Made by a program: the position numbers and the translations under genes. The notes beneath the pieces were generated by a model. That model worked only from the letters and a program-made list of their open reading frames with translations. It was not told the origin of the DNA and searched no databases. Below, in pieces: positions 1-8,906 of a DNA stretch of 64,000 nt. The DNA is from Bordetella genomosp. 10. Lineage in GTDB: Bacteria; Pseudomonadota; Gammaproteobacteria; Burkholderiales; Burkholderiaceae_B. Within the stretch, counting starts at the first letter, position 1. The number at the start of each line of letters is the position of its first letter. The stretch covers positions 992,001 through 1,056,000 of the forward strand of contig NZ_NEVM01000002.1 of assembly GCF_002261225.1 (NCBI RefSeq), read 5' to 3'.

Positions 1-455
1 TGCGGGCAGTCGGGCAGGCCCGCCAGCAAGACCTCCATGGCCTCCAGCGCGAAAGGCTGGTGCAGCGGCGCCAGCGGGATATAGCTTTTCAGGTCCGCCA
101 GCACGGCGGCGTCGACCAGGACGGGCTCGCTGTACTTGCTGCCCCCGTGGACGACGCGATGGGCGACCGCGCCCAGGCGGCGGCCGGCGAGGCGCTGGCG
201 CGTGTGGACGCGGATGTGTTCGAGCGCCGCGTGGTACGGCGTCTCGCCGCCTTGCAGCGGCACCGCTTCGGCGGCGGCGCCGTCTTCGGTGTAGGTCGGG
301 TTCGGACCGCCGATGCCCGCCACCTGGCCGTGCCAGGCGGGGCGGCGCGGCGGCGGATATTCACGGCCGTCGAATAGCGCGAACTTGATGCTGGAGGAAC
401 CGCAGTTCAGGACCAGCAGGCATACGTCATCACCAGCGCGGACGGTGTCGTTCAT
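1..455 (-). CDS. ackA: Acetate kinase, N-terminal part (3' end outside window)
   Basis: Acetate kinase interconverts acetate plus ATP and acetyl phosphate plus ADP in the cytoplasm. About 151 codons are present; the gene runs off the left edge. The family N-terminal phosphate-binding signature VLNCGSSSIKFALFD lies at residues 15-29 (N17, S20-S22, K24), and HRVVHGGSKY at residues 99-108 contains the conserved Arg of the acetate site. The motif PLHQPFALEA follows near residue 135. The ATG at 455 is chosen because it places the signature close to the N-terminus. The usual partner gene pta is not in the window; it could lie beyond the left edge. A 9-bp tandem repeat lies 80-140 bp upstream. Confidence 0.93.
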   Translation of the reverse strand, partial: MNDTVRAGDDVCLLVLNCGSSSIKFALFDGREYPPPRRPAWHGQVAGIGGPNPTYTEDGAAAEAVPLQGGETPYHAALEHIRVHTRQRLAGRRLGAVAHRVVHGGSKYSEPVLVDAAVLADLKSYIPLAPLHQPFALEAMEVLLAGLPDCP

Positions 456-534
456 GGCGCTCCCTATCGTCGGGGATCATGGAGGCGCCACGGAACCGTG
501 GCGCGCGAGGTCGATGTCCATGATAGCGCGCGTT

Positions 535-595
535 CGTGACGCCCGTGACGCCCGTCATGTCCGTGACGTTCGTGACGTTCGTGACGTTCGTGACC
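535..595. repeat. 9-bp tandem repeat upstream of ackA
   Basis: Six full units and one partial unit of consensus CGTGACGYY run head to tail: two CGTGACGCC, one diverged CGTCATGTC, three identical CGTGACGTT, then CGTGACC. The array lies in the 176-bp gap between the choloylglycine-hydrolase-like gene and ackA, so copy-number change would alter the ackA leader or promoter spacing. No coding role is supported. Confidence 0.85.
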
Positions 596-631
596 GTGGG
601 CCAGCGGGGCCGGGCGCCGGCCGGCCCCGCG

Positions 632-1834
632 CTACTGCGCGGCCATCCTGTTCGACAGCGGCGTGACCGGCGGCGTCACCGCGTCATGCAGCGGCGCCAG
701 CAGGATGTGCTTGCCGTTCGGATCCAGTTGCTTGAAATCCAGTTCCCGCAAGGTGGGATCCTCGTAGCTCTTGACGTAGTAGCGCCGGTTCTCCAGGTCC
801 GCGACGACGCTCCACTGCGTGTATTCGATCGAGGCTTCCTGCAGTGCGGGATCTTGCGCCCAACCCTTGGGAATGTCGAAGTTGTTGAGAATGTGCTCGG
901 CCAGCCGCACGCTGGGCAGGCCGGGGGCGGCCGGGACGGCGGCCTGGGAAAAGCCCAGGGCGCGGATGAAACGCGATGGCGGCGTCGTGTCGCCGGGAAT
1001 GCCCAGCAGGCCCGAGCCTTCGCCCAGCGGCTTGATCGTCTGGCCGGCAATCACGCGCGGCGGGACCTGGGTCGGCGACAGCTTCACGTAGTTGCGCAGG
1101 TTCATCTCGTGCCACTTGAAGGGCGGCGAGTTGGTCAGCACGCCGTAGGGATTGTCATAGACCTTGAGCTGGCCGTCGATCGGCTCGATGACGATGGACG
1201 CGCCGCTGGCGTCATGCAGGGTGTAGTGCACGCCGGGCACGAAACCGAGATGCGGTTCCTTGACGCCCAGCACCACGATTTCGGATTTGGCCAACGCATC
1301 CTTGACCTCGGCGACGCTGGCGAAATTGGTCAACGCCCAGGTCAGCAGATCCCAGGGCGCCAGCACCGGGCGGTCGCCGATGTCTTTCGAGTCCTTGGTG
1401 TAGGCCGCGTAATCGGGGAAATACAGCAGGCCGCCGGCCAGGCCTTTTTCATTCATGCCGTCGCTCAGGCATTTCAGGCCGAAGGCATTCATGCCGATGA
1501 CCGCGTATCTGGTGGTCCATTGCGCGCCGGGGTGCGCCTCGGTCCCGGTGGCGAAGATCAATTGTTGGCGGGGAATGAATATGCTTTGGGATTGCAGCGG
1601 GAAGCCGAATTCCATGGTGCGCGCATAGATGACGCCGTGGGTTCTGGTCCGGATGGTGAAGCTGGTGCAGGCAAGGGCGTCGAGGGGCGCCAGGACCATG
1701 GCCGCGACCAGGCACAGCGCCAGGGCGGCGCGCAGGCGGCGCGGCAGTTGCCGGACGAAGCGCCGGCAGCGCGGCCGCGCGCGTGCCGCGGCACGCCGCG
1801 CAAGCATGGCGAACGGGGACAGGAAGGCAGGCAT
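632..1834 (-). CDS. Exported choloylglycine hydrolase / penicillin V acylase-like Ntn hydrolase
   Basis: Member of the linear amide C-N hydrolase family (bile salt hydrolase, penicillin acylase V), 400 residues. The N-terminus is Arg-rich (to about residue 35), then hydrophobic, and ends in DALA just before Cys56. CTSF at 56-59 is the expected mature N-terminus, with Cys56 as N-terminal nucleophile exposed by signal cleavage. The conserved GRTMEF-like region appears as ARTMEFGF. Family members cleave amides of bile acids, penicillin V or acyl-homoserine lactones; the substrate here cannot be decided. The signal peptide points to the periplasm, as in other Gram-negative members. An alternative start at Met10 would shorten the leader. 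It is transcribed toward ackA. Confidence 0.85.
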   Translation of the reverse strand: MPAFLSPFAMLARRAAARARPRCRRFVRQLPRRLRAALALCLVAAMVLAPLDALACTSFTIRTRTHGVIYARTMEFGFPLQSQSIFIPRQQLIFATGTEAHPGAQWTTRYAVIGMNAFGLKCLSDGMNEKGLAGGLLYFPDYAAYTKDSKDIGDRPVLAPWDLLTWALTNFASVAEVKDALAKSEIVVLGVKEPHLGFVPGVHYTLHDASGASIVIEPIDGQLKVYDNPYGVLTNSPPFKWHEMNLRNYVKLSPTQVPPRVIAGQTIKPLGEGSGLLGIPGDTTPPSRFIRALGFSQAAVPAAPGLPSVRLAEHILNNFDIPKGWAQDPALQEASIEYTQWSVVADLENRRYYVKSYEDPTLRELDFKQLDPNGKHILLAPLHDAVTPPVTPLSNRMAAQ

Positions 1835-1970
1835 GAAAATCTCCTCGACTAGGGTTCAGGGATGCGCCGCGCATCCCTTCATGATCGCCACGCGGGTGAA
1901 CGCGGCACTGTGCGCCCCGCGGACGCGGGACTCCATCGGAAAATTCTTGCCGTGCCTGGCGCGGTTCGGA

Positions 1971-2885
1971 TCAGAAGCGGACCGAGAGGCCGGCCACCGG
2001 TCCCTGGAGCGTGTTCGCCCATTTGGCGCGTCCGTAATCGGTGTGCTCGCGATAGTCCTGGTACAGCGCGCGGTAGCCGAGGCGCAGCATGGTGTCGTAG
2101 CCGAACAGCCGGACGCGGTAGCCCAGGTAGGCCTGGCCGTTGGCGCTGAGTCGCGAGCCCACGCCGAAACCGCCGATGTCGGCTTCGGCCGACAGGTTCC
2201 AGCGCTCGTCCAGGTCGGCCTGCACGCGCAGGCCGACGAAAGGGTCGGTCCAGTTCACGCGCGAGGAGGCGTCGCCGATGGGGCTGTCCAGGGCGCCGTG
2301 CATGGACGTCCAGCGCAGTCCCGCCGTGGGTTCGACGGCGAAGACGCGCGGCGTGCCGGCGAGCGTGTCGCCGCCCAGCGCCTGCTCGTAGACGCGCATG
2401 AAGGCGCCGGCGGTCAGCCAGTTGGCGCGCAGCCTGGCATGCGTGGACACGCCGTCGATGGCGTTGCGCTGTCCCAGGTTGGTGTAGACGTTGTCGAGGT
2501 AGAAGCCATAGCGGCCGTTGGTGGCCTCGACGTTGCCCATGAAGCTGAAATCGAGATCGTCGAAGATGGTGGAGAAGGGCAGGTGGAAGTCCGCGCGGCG
2601 GCCGGCCACGTCGGCATGTCCGCGCAGGGATGCCGCCCAGAGGTAGGGACTGGCGACGACATGCCAGCGATCGGGATCCGGCTCCGTGCCGGCCGCCTCC
2701 GCCATGCCGGCCATGGCGCACAGCATCGCCGCCAGCATCGTCCTGGCGCGGACCGCGGCGCGCGCCGTGAGCGGCCGCGCCGCTTCATGGCGCGCGCGGC
2801 CGCGGAGGTCCCGGTTGCCGGACCGAGGCGCGGAGAGGCGGGCGGAACGGGGCGTGAGCGAGGGGTTGCGGTATGGGCGAGGCAT
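1971..2885 (-). CDS. Putative outer-membrane beta-barrel protein
   Basis: A 304-residue protein with alternating aromatic/polar strands through its length (for example WHVVASPYLWAASLRG and YGFYLDNVYTNLGQ) and a C-terminal Phe (AGLSVRF), the usual outer-membrane barrel assembly signal. The ATG at 2885 has a GGAG ribosome site 8 nt upstream but gives a very long basic leader. The ATG at 2738 (255 residues) places the hydrophobic segment MLAAMLCAMAGMAEAA at the N-terminus as a normal signal peptide and has AGGA only 2 nt upstream. The start is therefore uncertain. No specific function is recognised. Confidence 0.72.
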   Translation of the reverse strand: MPRPYRNPSLTPRSARLSAPRSGNRDLRGRARHEAARPLTARAAVRARTMLAAMLCAMAGMAEAAGTEPDPDRWHVVASPYLWAASLRGHADVAGRRADFHLPFSTIFDDLDFSFMGNVEATNGRYGFYLDNVYTNLGQRNAIDGVSTHARLRANWLTAGAFMRVYEQALGGDTLAGTPRVFAVEPTAGLRWTSMHGALDSPIGDASSRVNWTDPFVGLRVQADLDERWNLSAEADIGGFGVGSRLSANGQAYLGYRVRLFGYDTMLRLGYRALYQDYREHTDYGRAKWANTLQGPVAGLSVRF

Positions 2886-3332
2886 CTGCCGGTCTCCAGG
2901 CGGGTCGGTTCGCGTTGCAGCCTTGAGTCGTCCGGCTTGTTCCCCGGTTCCCGCGCGGGGCGCGTCGGCGCGAAACTCCCGGCACGCACACGCATGCGTC
3001 CTTTTCCTGGCGATATTGAGGCCGGCCGGCGCGGGGGAGTGAGTAACTTCGGGCCACCATTTGCGACAGCCGCCGCGCCGTTGCCGCCGTGGATTCGATG
3101 ATCGCTTTATTAAGGTGAAAGTAAGCTTTTCAGGCCCGCGCCGCCCCGGTTCGCCGGCGCGCATACAATACGGCCCGCCCGAGCAACCGCGGGCGCGGCG
3201 ACCCACAAGGATGCAGGCGCGGCGCGGACCTGGCCACTTTCCCACGCGGATCCGGCCATCTTCCCATAACCATTAGAAAGACCGCGCGGCCGCATTGCGC
3301 CATGCCGCGCGACCGTATCCAGGATTTCCAAC
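2886..3332. other. 447-bp divergent intergenic region
   Basis: No gene is convincing here. The region separates the barrel gene (minus strand) from the BASS transporter (plus strand) and must hold both promoters. An AT-richer stretch around 3105-3130 and a TACAAT-like hexamer near 3164 are possible promoter elements, but no convincing paired -35 box or operator was seen. Confidence 0.4.
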
Positions 3333-4280
3333 GTGCTTGCCCCTATCACCCGATTGTTCCCCGTGTGGGCCGTGCTGGCTTCGCTGCTGGCCTATTTCTC
3401 GCCGTCCTCCGTGGCGGGTATCGCGCCGTACGTGACGACGCTGTTGACCATCATCATGCTGGCGATGGGCGTGACGCTGTCGCTGGGCGATTTCAAGCGC
3501 GTGTTCACGCGCCCCGCGCCGGTGGTGGCGGGTATCGTGCTGCACTACCTGGTCATGCCGCTGGCGGCCTGGCTGATCGCCAAGGCGCTGCGCATGCCGC
3601 CGGACCTGACGACCGGCATGGTGCTGGTGGGCAGCGTGGCCAGCGGCACGGCCTCCAACGTGATGATCTATCTGGCGCGCGGCGACGTGGCGCTGTCGGT
3701 GACGATCAGCGCGTTGTCGACGGTGGTGGGGATTTTCGCGACGCCGCTGCTCACGCGCCTGTATGTCGACGCCTCGATCGTGGTGGACGTGCACGGGATG
3801 TTGATCAGCATCGTGCAGATCGTGGCGCTGCCCATCATCGTCGGCCTGATCATCCATCATCTGTTCACCGGCTTCGTGCGCCGCATCGAGCCCATCCTGC
3901 CGCTGGTGTCGATGGTCTCGATCCTGCTGATCATCGCCGCCGTCGTGGGCGGCACGCAGCAAAGCATCGCCTCGGTGGGCCTGGTCGTCGCCGTCGGCGT
4001 GATCCTGCACAACGGGCTGGGCCTGCTGGGCGGCTACTGGGGCGGACGCCTGCTCGGTTTCGACGAGGCCATCTGCCGCACGCTGGCGATGGAAGTCGGC
4101 ATGCAGAACTCCGGCCTGGCGGCGACGCTGGGCAAGCTGTACTTCACGCCCCTGGCCGCCTTGCCGGGCGCCTTGTTCTCGGTGTGGCACAACCTGTCGG
4201 GTTCTTTGCTGGCGGGATATTGGGCGGGCCGCAGCGCCAGAAAGAACGCCGCCGCCGGCGAAGGCGCGGCGGCGGAGTAA
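3333..4280 (+). CDS. BASS-family (bile acid:sodium symporter / PanS-like) transporter
   Basis: A 315-residue polytopic membrane protein with about nine to ten hydrophobic helices. Family hallmarks include [15 protein letters not shown] near residue 47, [18 protein letters not shown] near residue 100 (the unwound Na+-site helix) and [15 protein letters not shown] near residue 254. These belong to the SBF/BASS superfamily, which moves organic anions such as pantothenate, pyruvate or bile acids with sodium. The substrate is not determinable. The start is a GTG preceded by AGGA at 8 nt. It converges on the neighbouring Bug gene with a 61-bp gap. Confidence 0.88.
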   Translation: MLAPITRLFPVWAVLASLLAYFSPSSVAGIAPYVTTLLTIIMLAMGVTLSLGDFKRVFTRPAPVVAGIVLHYLVMPLAAWLIAKALRMPPDLTTGMVLVGSVASGTASNVMIYLARGDVALSVTISALSTVVGIFATPLLTRLYVDASIVVDVHGMLISIVQIVALPIIVGLIIHHLFTGFVRRIEPILPLVSMVSILLIIAAVVGGTQQSIASVGLVVAVGVILHNGLGLLGGYWGGRLLGFDEAICRTLAMEVGMQNSGLAATLGKLYFTPLAALPGALFSVWHNLSGSLLAGYWAGRSARKNAAAGEGAAAE

Positions 4281-4341
4281 GGCAAGCCTCGAGGGGGCCC
4301 GCGAAGCGGTTACGGGGCGGGCTTTCTCGGGGTGGGCTTTC

Positions 4342-5391
4342 TCAATCCACGGTCGCGCCGGACATCTTCACGATATCGGCCCACCGCTTGATGTCGGCCT
4401 TGTGGATGCGCTCGAAGGCGGCGATGCTCGGATCGGCCGGGGGCTGGATGCCCTGCAGGTCGGTGAGCCATGCCTGGAACTCCGGCGTGCTGATGACTTT
4501 GATCACCGCTTCGCTCATGCGCTTCTGGATTTCCGGCGGCAGCTTGGCCGGACCGAACAGGCCGTACCAGGTGCTGCTTTCATAACCCTTGATGTTGCAC
4601 GCCTCGGCGACCGTCGGCACGTCGGGCAAGGCCTTGATGCGTTGCGCCGTGGTGACGCCCAGCGCGACGACCTGGCCCGACTTCACGGCGGGCACGGACG
4701 GCGCGCTCTGGTTGAAGAAAAAGTCGACTTCGCCCGAGAGCAGGGCGGTCATCGCCGGACCCTGGCCACGATACGGGACGTGCGTGACCTTGATGTCGGC
4801 GCCGTGGGCGAACTGCGCGCCGGCCAGGTGGCCCGAGGCGCCGTTGCCGGTGGACGCATAATTCAGGACGCCCGGCTTGGATTTTGCCTGGGCGATCAGA
4901 TCGCCGCAGGTCTTGATCTCGGGATGCTTTTTGGGATTGACCAGCAAAACGTTGGGAACATCCCCCAGCAGCGCGATGTGCGTGAAATCCTTTTCGACGT
5001 CGAAGGCGAGGCTCTTGTAGAGCGCCGCGTTGATGGCGTGCGTGCCGGCCGTGCCGAGCAGGAAGGTGTAGCCGTCGGCGGGGGCGCGCGCGACCACGTC
5101 GGACGCGACGTTGCCGCCGGCGCCGGTGCGGTTGTCGGCGATGATGGGAACGCCCAGTTCCTTGCTCAGGCCCTCGCCCAGCTTGCGGGCGTAGAGATCG
5201 GTGCCGGCGCCGCCGGGAAAGCCGCCGACGATGGTGATGGCGCGGGTCGGCCACTTGGCCGGGTCCTCGGCATGGGCGGCCGGCGCGAGAACGGCGGCGG
5301 CCACGGCCAGGGCGGTGGCGCTTGCAACGGTACTGACGGTGGCACTGACGGTGGCGCTTAAGGCGCGCAGCTTGAATGTCGAGCGCAGCAT
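4342..5391 (-). CDS. TTT-family periplasmic substrate-binding protein (Bug)
   Basis: A 349-residue Bug-type receptor of tripartite tricarboxylate transporters. A signal peptide of about 42 residues ends AAHA. The hallmark first strand WPTRAITIVGGFPGGAGTDLYARKL follows, then ENR-equivalent ADNRTGAGGNVASDVVA, LNYASTGNGASGHLAG and HVPYRGQGPAMTALLSGEVDFFF. Such proteins bind carboxylates or related small anions. No TctA/TctB membrane genes are nearby, so it must use distant ones or serve as a sensor. It lies downstream of the RidA/dehydrogenase genes on the same strand (66-bp gap) and is probably co-transcribed with them. The signal peptide contains a short internal repeat (ATVSATVS). Confidence 0.92.
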   Translation of the reverse strand: MLRSTFKLRALSATVSATVSTVASATALAVAAAVLAPAAHAEDPAKWPTRAITIVGGFPGGAGTDLYARKLGEGLSKELGVPIIADNRTGAGGNVASDVVARAPADGYTFLLGTAGTHAINAALYKSLAFDVEKDFTHIALLGDVPNVLLVNPKKHPEIKTCGDLIAQAKSKPGVLNYASTGNGASGHLAGAQFAHGADIKVTHVPYRGQGPAMTALLSGEVDFFFNQSAPSVPAVKSGQVVALGVTTAQRIKALPDVPTVAEACNIKGYESSTWYGLFGPAKLPPEIQKRMSEAVIKVISTPEFQAWLTDLQGIQPPADPSIAAFERIHKADIKRWADIVKMSGATVD

Positions 5392-5457
5392 GAGTTTTCC
5401 CCTTCTATGTGTTGCGCTGGTGGAAAATGCGCGCCCCGCGGGCGCGCAGGATGGAAA

Positions 5458-5811
5458 CTACAGGGCCGCCGTCACCATGATCTCGACGCGGATGTCGGGC
5501 GCGGCCAGTTCGACCGCGCCGCAGCAGCGGGCCGGCGCGTGGCCGGGGAAGATCCAGGCATCGTAGACCTCGTTCATGGCCTGGAAGTCCTTCATGGTCG
5601 ACAGCCAGATGGTCACGTTCAGCGCCTTGGACTTGTCGGTGCCGGCGGCGGCCAGCATTTCGTCGATCTTGGCCAGCACCTGGCGGGTCTGGCCGGCCAC
5701 GTCCTGGGCGCGGTCGTCGGCGGTGTGGCCGGCGAGGTAGACGGTGCCGTTGTGGATGACGGCGCGCGAGCGGCGCGCGTTCTGGTCGAGGCGCGTGATG
5801 GGTTGGCTCAT
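5458..5811 (-). CDS. RidA/YjgF family enamine/imine deaminase-like protein
   Basis: A 117-residue single-domain RidA-family protein. The family hydrolyses reactive 2-aminoacrylate-type enamines/imines or performs related deaminations in the cytoplasm as a trimer. The C-terminal PARCCGAVELA carries the conserved Arg (Arg105 in E. coli RidA), and the later RVEIMVTA contains the conserved Glu. The Ser/Thr that usually follows the Arg is Cys here. Its ATG overlaps the stop of the upstream dehydrogenase (ATGA at 5808-5811), indicating translational coupling. Context suggests clean-up or a hydrolytic step in the catabolism handled by the neighbouring dehydrogenase. Confidence 0.9.
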   Translation of the reverse strand: MSQPITRLDQNARRSRAVIHNGTVYLAGHTADDRAQDVAGQTRQVLAKIDEMLAAAGTDKSKALNVTIWLSTMKDFQAMNEVYDAWIFPGHAPARCCGAVELAAPDIRVEIMVTAAL

Positions 5812-6731
5812 TGCTGGGTTCCGATGCCGGATTCGCGGCGGGCGTGGTTGAGGGCGGCCTGGATCAGGTTGTCGCTGGCCTCCGGCGTGCGGAAGGCCGA
5901 GTGGGCCGACAGCGTCACGTTGTCGAGCTTGGTCAGCGGGTGGCCGGCGGGCATGGGCTCGGTGACGTAGACGTCCAGGCCCGCATGCAGCAGCTTGCCC
6001 GATTGCAGCGCTTCGATCATGGCTTCTTCGTCGACCAGCGCGCCGCGCGCGGTGTTGATCAGGATGGCGCCGTCGCGCATGCCGGCGATGCGTTCGCGCG
6101 AGATCATGCCGCGCGTTTCATCGGTCAGCAGCAGGTGCAGGGAGACGACGTGGCTCTGCGCCAGCAACTCTTCCAGCGACACGAAATCGACGCCGTCGGC
6201 GCTGCGCGGGGTGCGGTTCCAGGCGATGACCTTCATGCCGGCGCCGCGCGCCAGGCGAGCCATTTCCGCGGCGATGCCGCCATAGCCCACCAGGCCCAGC
6301 GTCTTGCCGGTCAACTGCACGCCGTCCGAGCGCAGCCAGTTGCCGGCGCGCATGCCGCGATCCATGCGGGCGAAGCCCTTGGCGGCCGTCCACATCAGGG
6401 CGAACGCGCACTCGGCCACGGCGGTATCGCCGTAGCCCTTGATGATGTGCACCTGGATGCCGATTTCCGCCAGCGCTTCCGGATCCATATACGAACGCGG
6501 GCCGGTGCCCAGGAAGACCACGTGCTTCAGCGCCTTGCACTGGCGCGCGATGTCGACGGGGAAATGGGTATGGTCGACGATCATGATCTCGGCGTCGCCG
6601 AGCACGCCGGGAACCTGATCGGGCGTGATGTCGGGCTGCCGGTTGATGGTCAGCGGCAGGTCGCCGGGCTGGTGCAGGCGTTCGGCGACCGCGGCGAGCG
6701 TCGGATTGGCGTCGATGAAGCAGGCTTTCAT
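5808..6731 (-). CDS. D-isomer-specific 2-hydroxyacid dehydrogenase
   Basis: A 307-residue NAD(P)-dependent 2-hydroxyacid dehydrogenase (D-LDH/SerA/GyaR superfamily). The Rossmann glycine motif is at LGLVGYGGIAAEMARLARGAG near residues 145-165. The catalytic Arg is in LINTARGALVDEEAM, the Glu in DVYVTEPMPAGHPL, and the His in LSAHSAFRT near the C-terminus. The family reduces 2-oxoacids or oxidises D-2-hydroxyacids; the exact substrate is unknown. It heads a probable operon dehydrogenase-RidA-Bug and lies just downstream of the GntR gene on the same strand (41-bp gap), so that regulator probably controls it. Confidence 0.9.
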   Translation of the reverse strand: MKACFIDANPTLAAVAERLHQPGDLPLTINRQPDITPDQVPGVLGDAEIMIVDHTHFPVDIARQCKALKHVVFLGTGPRSYMDPEALAEIGIQVHIIKGYGDTAVAECAFALMWTAAKGFARMDRGMRAGNWLRSDGVQLTGKTLGLVGYGGIAAEMARLARGAGMKVIAWNRTPRSADGVDFVSLEELLAQSHVVSLHLLLTDETRGMISRERIAGMRDGAILINTARGALVDEEAMIEALQSGKLLHAGLDVYVTEPMPAGHPLTKLDNVTLSAHSAFRTPEASDNLIQAALNHARRESGIGTQQ

Positions 6732-6772
6732 GGGACTCCGTGATAGAGAGGGTATGTTGATCGAAAGAGGCG

Positions 6773-7477
6773 TCAGGCTTGCAGCCGCGCCTCGGCGAAA
6801 TCGGCGAGGGCGTTGCCCATGTAGATCTCCGCGTAGCCAGTGCGGGTCAGGGCGACGACATGGTCCTGGTACTGGACGATATGCGCGTTCATCAGCGCTT
6901 CGACGCGGGCGAGATCGCGGGCCTGCAGGGCGCGCACGATCTCGGGATGGTCGTTGCGGGTGTCCTGCCGGCGGGACTTCAGGTCCAGCCAGCGGGCGAA
7001 GCGGATGCGCTCGTTGATCGAGCGCACCGAGCGCAGGAATTCTTCGTTGCCGGCCAGCGCCGCCAGGCGTTCGTGGAAGGCTTCGTCGCGTTCCAGCAGA
7101 TGCAGCGCCTGTTCGTCGGTTTCCGGCGTATCGCGGTCCTGTTCGGTGAAATCGGCCAGCTCGCGCAACTGCTCGTCGGTGGCCCGCCGGCAGACCAGGC
7201 GCACCACGCCCAGTTCGACGGTGGCGCGGTATTCGTACAGATCGAGGATCTGCCTCGCGTCCAGCGGCCGCGCGGAATAGCCGCGATTGGGCGTGGACAC
7301 CAGGAAGCCTTCGGCGGCGATGCGGTTCAGCGCTTCGCGCACGGGCGTGCGGCTGACGCCCAGGCGCTTGGCCAGCTCGACCTCGTTGACGCGCTCCCCC
7401 GGCCGCAGGCGGAAGGTGGTCGCCATGGCCTTGATGCGGGCATAGACCTGGGCGGGCGTGTTGGCGGCGGCGTGCAT
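6773..7477 (-). CDS. GntR-family (FCD/FadR-type) transcriptional regulator
   Basis: A 234-residue regulator with an N-terminal winged helix-turn-helix (about residues 8-75, including LAKRLGVSRTPVREALNRIAAEG) and an all-alpha FCD ligand domain (about 85-215) whose Asp/His residues normally bind a metal and an organic acid. It is first gene in a likely transcription unit with the 2-hydroxyacid dehydrogenase, RidA and Bug genes. A perfect palindrome CTGTATACAG lies 48 bp upstream of its ATG and is a plausible autoregulatory operator. Confidence 0.9.
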   Translation of the reverse strand: MHAAANTPAQVYARIKAMATTFRLRPGERVNEVELAKRLGVSRTPVREALNRIAAEGFLVSTPNRGYSARPLDARQILDLYEYRATVELGVVRLVCRRATDEQLRELADFTEQDRDTPETDEQALHLLERDEAFHERLAALAGNEEFLRSVRSINERIRFARWLDLKSRRQDTRNDHPEIVRALQARDLARVEALMNAHIVQYQDHVVALTRTGYAEIYMGNALADFAEARLQA

Positions 7478-7524
7478 GGCGTGGGCGGTTGGCGGATTCG
7501 GCGGACGGATAAGTGCGGATAGGT

Positions 7525-7534
7525 CTGTATACAG
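7525..7534. promoter_or_regulatory. Palindrome CTGTATACAG, putative GntR operator
   Basis: A perfect 10-bp palindrome 48 bp upstream of the gntR start at 7477. The TGTATACA core resembles sites of FCD-type GntR proteins. Assignment to this regulator is inferred from position only. Confidence 0.5.
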
Positions 7535-7653
7535 TTCCGTATTATCTATGCTCCCGCCGCGCTCGGGCAGTTTTTCTTGCTGGGGATTTCCCTAGTGCCT
7601 GGTCCCGGATATTCGCAATCCTGAAGTCGCGCCTTCGCATCCATTTTTTGCCG

Positions 7654-7731
7654 CCGGGCCGCCCCAAGGCAAAAACGCCCCCCTCGGGGGCAGCAAGCAG
7701 CGCAAGCTGCGCGGCGTGGGGGCCTTTTTTG
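7654..7731. repeat. Intergenic GC-rich repeat containing hairpins
   Basis: It starts with CCGGGCCGCCCCAAG, the same 15-mer found twice at 60078-60092 and 60150-60164. It continues with nested hairpins (GCCCCC-CTC-GGGGGC and GCAGC-GCAA-GCTGC) and ends GGGGGCCTTTTTT. It looks like a member of a dispersed intergenic repeat family that includes terminators. Confidence 0.65.
7671..7691 (-). terminator. Rho-independent terminator for the LysR gene
   Basis: Read on the minus strand, a perfect stem GCCCCC-GAG-GGGGGC is followed by GTTTTTG, about 60 bp after the LysR stop codon at 7750. Confidence 0.7.
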
Positions 7732-7749
7732 GGACACGCCGGGGCCGCC

Positions 7750-8694
7750 TTATCCTCCAGCCGCCGCCGTTCCCTGGACTTGCCCGGGCAAATGCACCTT
7801 GAGGAAATCGACCAGGCAGCGCACCGCCGGCGGCACGGTCGCCGACCACGGCCGCAAGGCATGGATGGTCTGCCCGAAGAAGCCGATGACGCGCCAATCC
7901 GGCAGGATGGGCACCAGGTCGGCCGTATCGGCCAGCGCGCTGAAATCGGGCAACAGGCCGATGCCGAGCCCGCCGCGCACGGCGTCGCGCAGCACTTCGC
8001 TGTTGTTGGCGCGGAAGCGGCCGCGGATGGGGACGTCGATGCGCGTGGGCGCGCCCGCGCGTGGAACGAAGGACCAGACGTCCGCGGCGCCCGGCCGCAG
8101 GTAATGCAGGCAGACGTGGCCGCTCAACGCCGCCGGATGGGAAGGCACCCCGTGCCGGGCCACATAGTCCGGGCTGGCCAGCAGGCCGGCTTCCGTGCGC
8201 AGCAGGGGCCACGCGACATAGGATTCGGGCACGCTGTCGGCGTGGCGCACCGCCAGGTCGAAGCCCTCGTTTTCCAGGTTGACGAAACGGTCGGCCAGCT
8301 CCAACTCCAGCGTCACCTCGGGATAGGCCTGCAGGAAAGGCGTGACCAGCGGCGCCAGGTGCTGCCGCCCGAAGGCCACGGGCGCGCTGACGCGCACCAA
8401 GCCGCGCGGCTGGTCCATGGTCTGGCGGGCGGCATTGACGCTGTCATAGAGGGCGCCGAAGGCGTTCTGCGCGCCGCTCACCAGCAACTGGCCGGCTTCG
8501 GTCATGGAGACCGAGCGCGTGGTGCGGCGGACCAGGGGCAATCCCAGGCTGCGCTCCAGATCGTGGATGCGGCCGCTGACCGAGGCCTTGGAGATGCCCA
8601 GCCGCCGCGCGGCCTGGGTGAAGCTGCGGGTCTGGCTGACCACCGTCAGCAGGTAGATGTCCGCGACATGGGGGGCGATGGCGTCGGCGCTCAT
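7750..8694 (-). CDS. LysR-family transcriptional regulator (CrgA/DmlR-like)
   Basis: A 314-residue LysR-type regulator. The N-terminal winged HTH includes FTQAARRLGISKASVSGRIHDLERSLG (about residues 26-52). The effector domain begins with GLVRVSAPVAFGRQHLAPLV near residue 98, the wording typical of the CrgA/DmlR branch. It is divergent from the methylmalonate-semialdehyde dehydrogenase gene with a 212-bp shared promoter region carrying an inverted repeat at 8714-8731, so it most likely controls that gene and itself. A terminator lies just after the stop. Confidence 0.92.
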   Translation of the reverse strand: MSADAIAPHVADIYLLTVVSQTRSFTQAARRLGISKASVSGRIHDLERSLGLPLVRRTTRSVSMTEAGQLLVSGAQNAFGALYDSVNAARQTMDQPRGLVRVSAPVAFGRQHLAPLVTPFLQAYPEVTLELELADRFVNLENEGFDLAVRHADSVPESYVAWPLLRTEAGLLASPDYVARHGVPSHPAALSGHVCLHYLRPGAADVWSFVPRAGAPTRIDVPIRGRFRANNSEVLRDAVRGGLGIGLLPDFSALADTADLVPILPDWRVIGFFGQTIHALRPWSATVPPAVRCLVDFLKVHLPGQVQGTAAAGG

Positions 8695-8713
8695 AGGGGC
8701 AAGGGCGAATCCA

Positions 8714-8735
8714 GATATTGTTCAAAATATCGAAC
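8714..8735. promoter_or_regulatory. Inverted repeat, putative LysR operator
   Basis: GATATT-GTTCAA-AATATC (8714-8731) is a perfect 6-bp inverted repeat, interleaved with GTTC-N8-GAAC (8720-8735). It lies 20 bp upstream of the LysR ATG in an AT-rich patch of the divergent region. A role as LysR binding site is inferred. Confidence 0.5.
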
Positions 8736-8906
8736 ACTAATATCACATTTTGCTGACTTATCAAGCCGCGCGTGCTTGCCTAGACTGCGGTGGTCACACA
8801 TATTGAGCGGCGAATCCTGAATATTCGCCCCAGTGATCGCCCCACGCACAGCGCACCCGGCCAGCGGGCCGGCGCGGCGCACCGGATACGAACCAGGAGG
8901 ATAAAC

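Noticed and set aside
536..1852. Plus-strand open frame starting in the 9-bp repeat
   Set aside because: Antisense to the choloylglycine-hydrolase-like gene, which has a signal peptide and catalytic Cys; no conserved sequence in the plus frame.
7654..7731. GC-rich repeat considered as a possible CRISPR or small-RNA gene
   Set aside because: Only one copy is here, with no spacers; its hairpins and T-runs fit a terminator-containing intergenic repeat.
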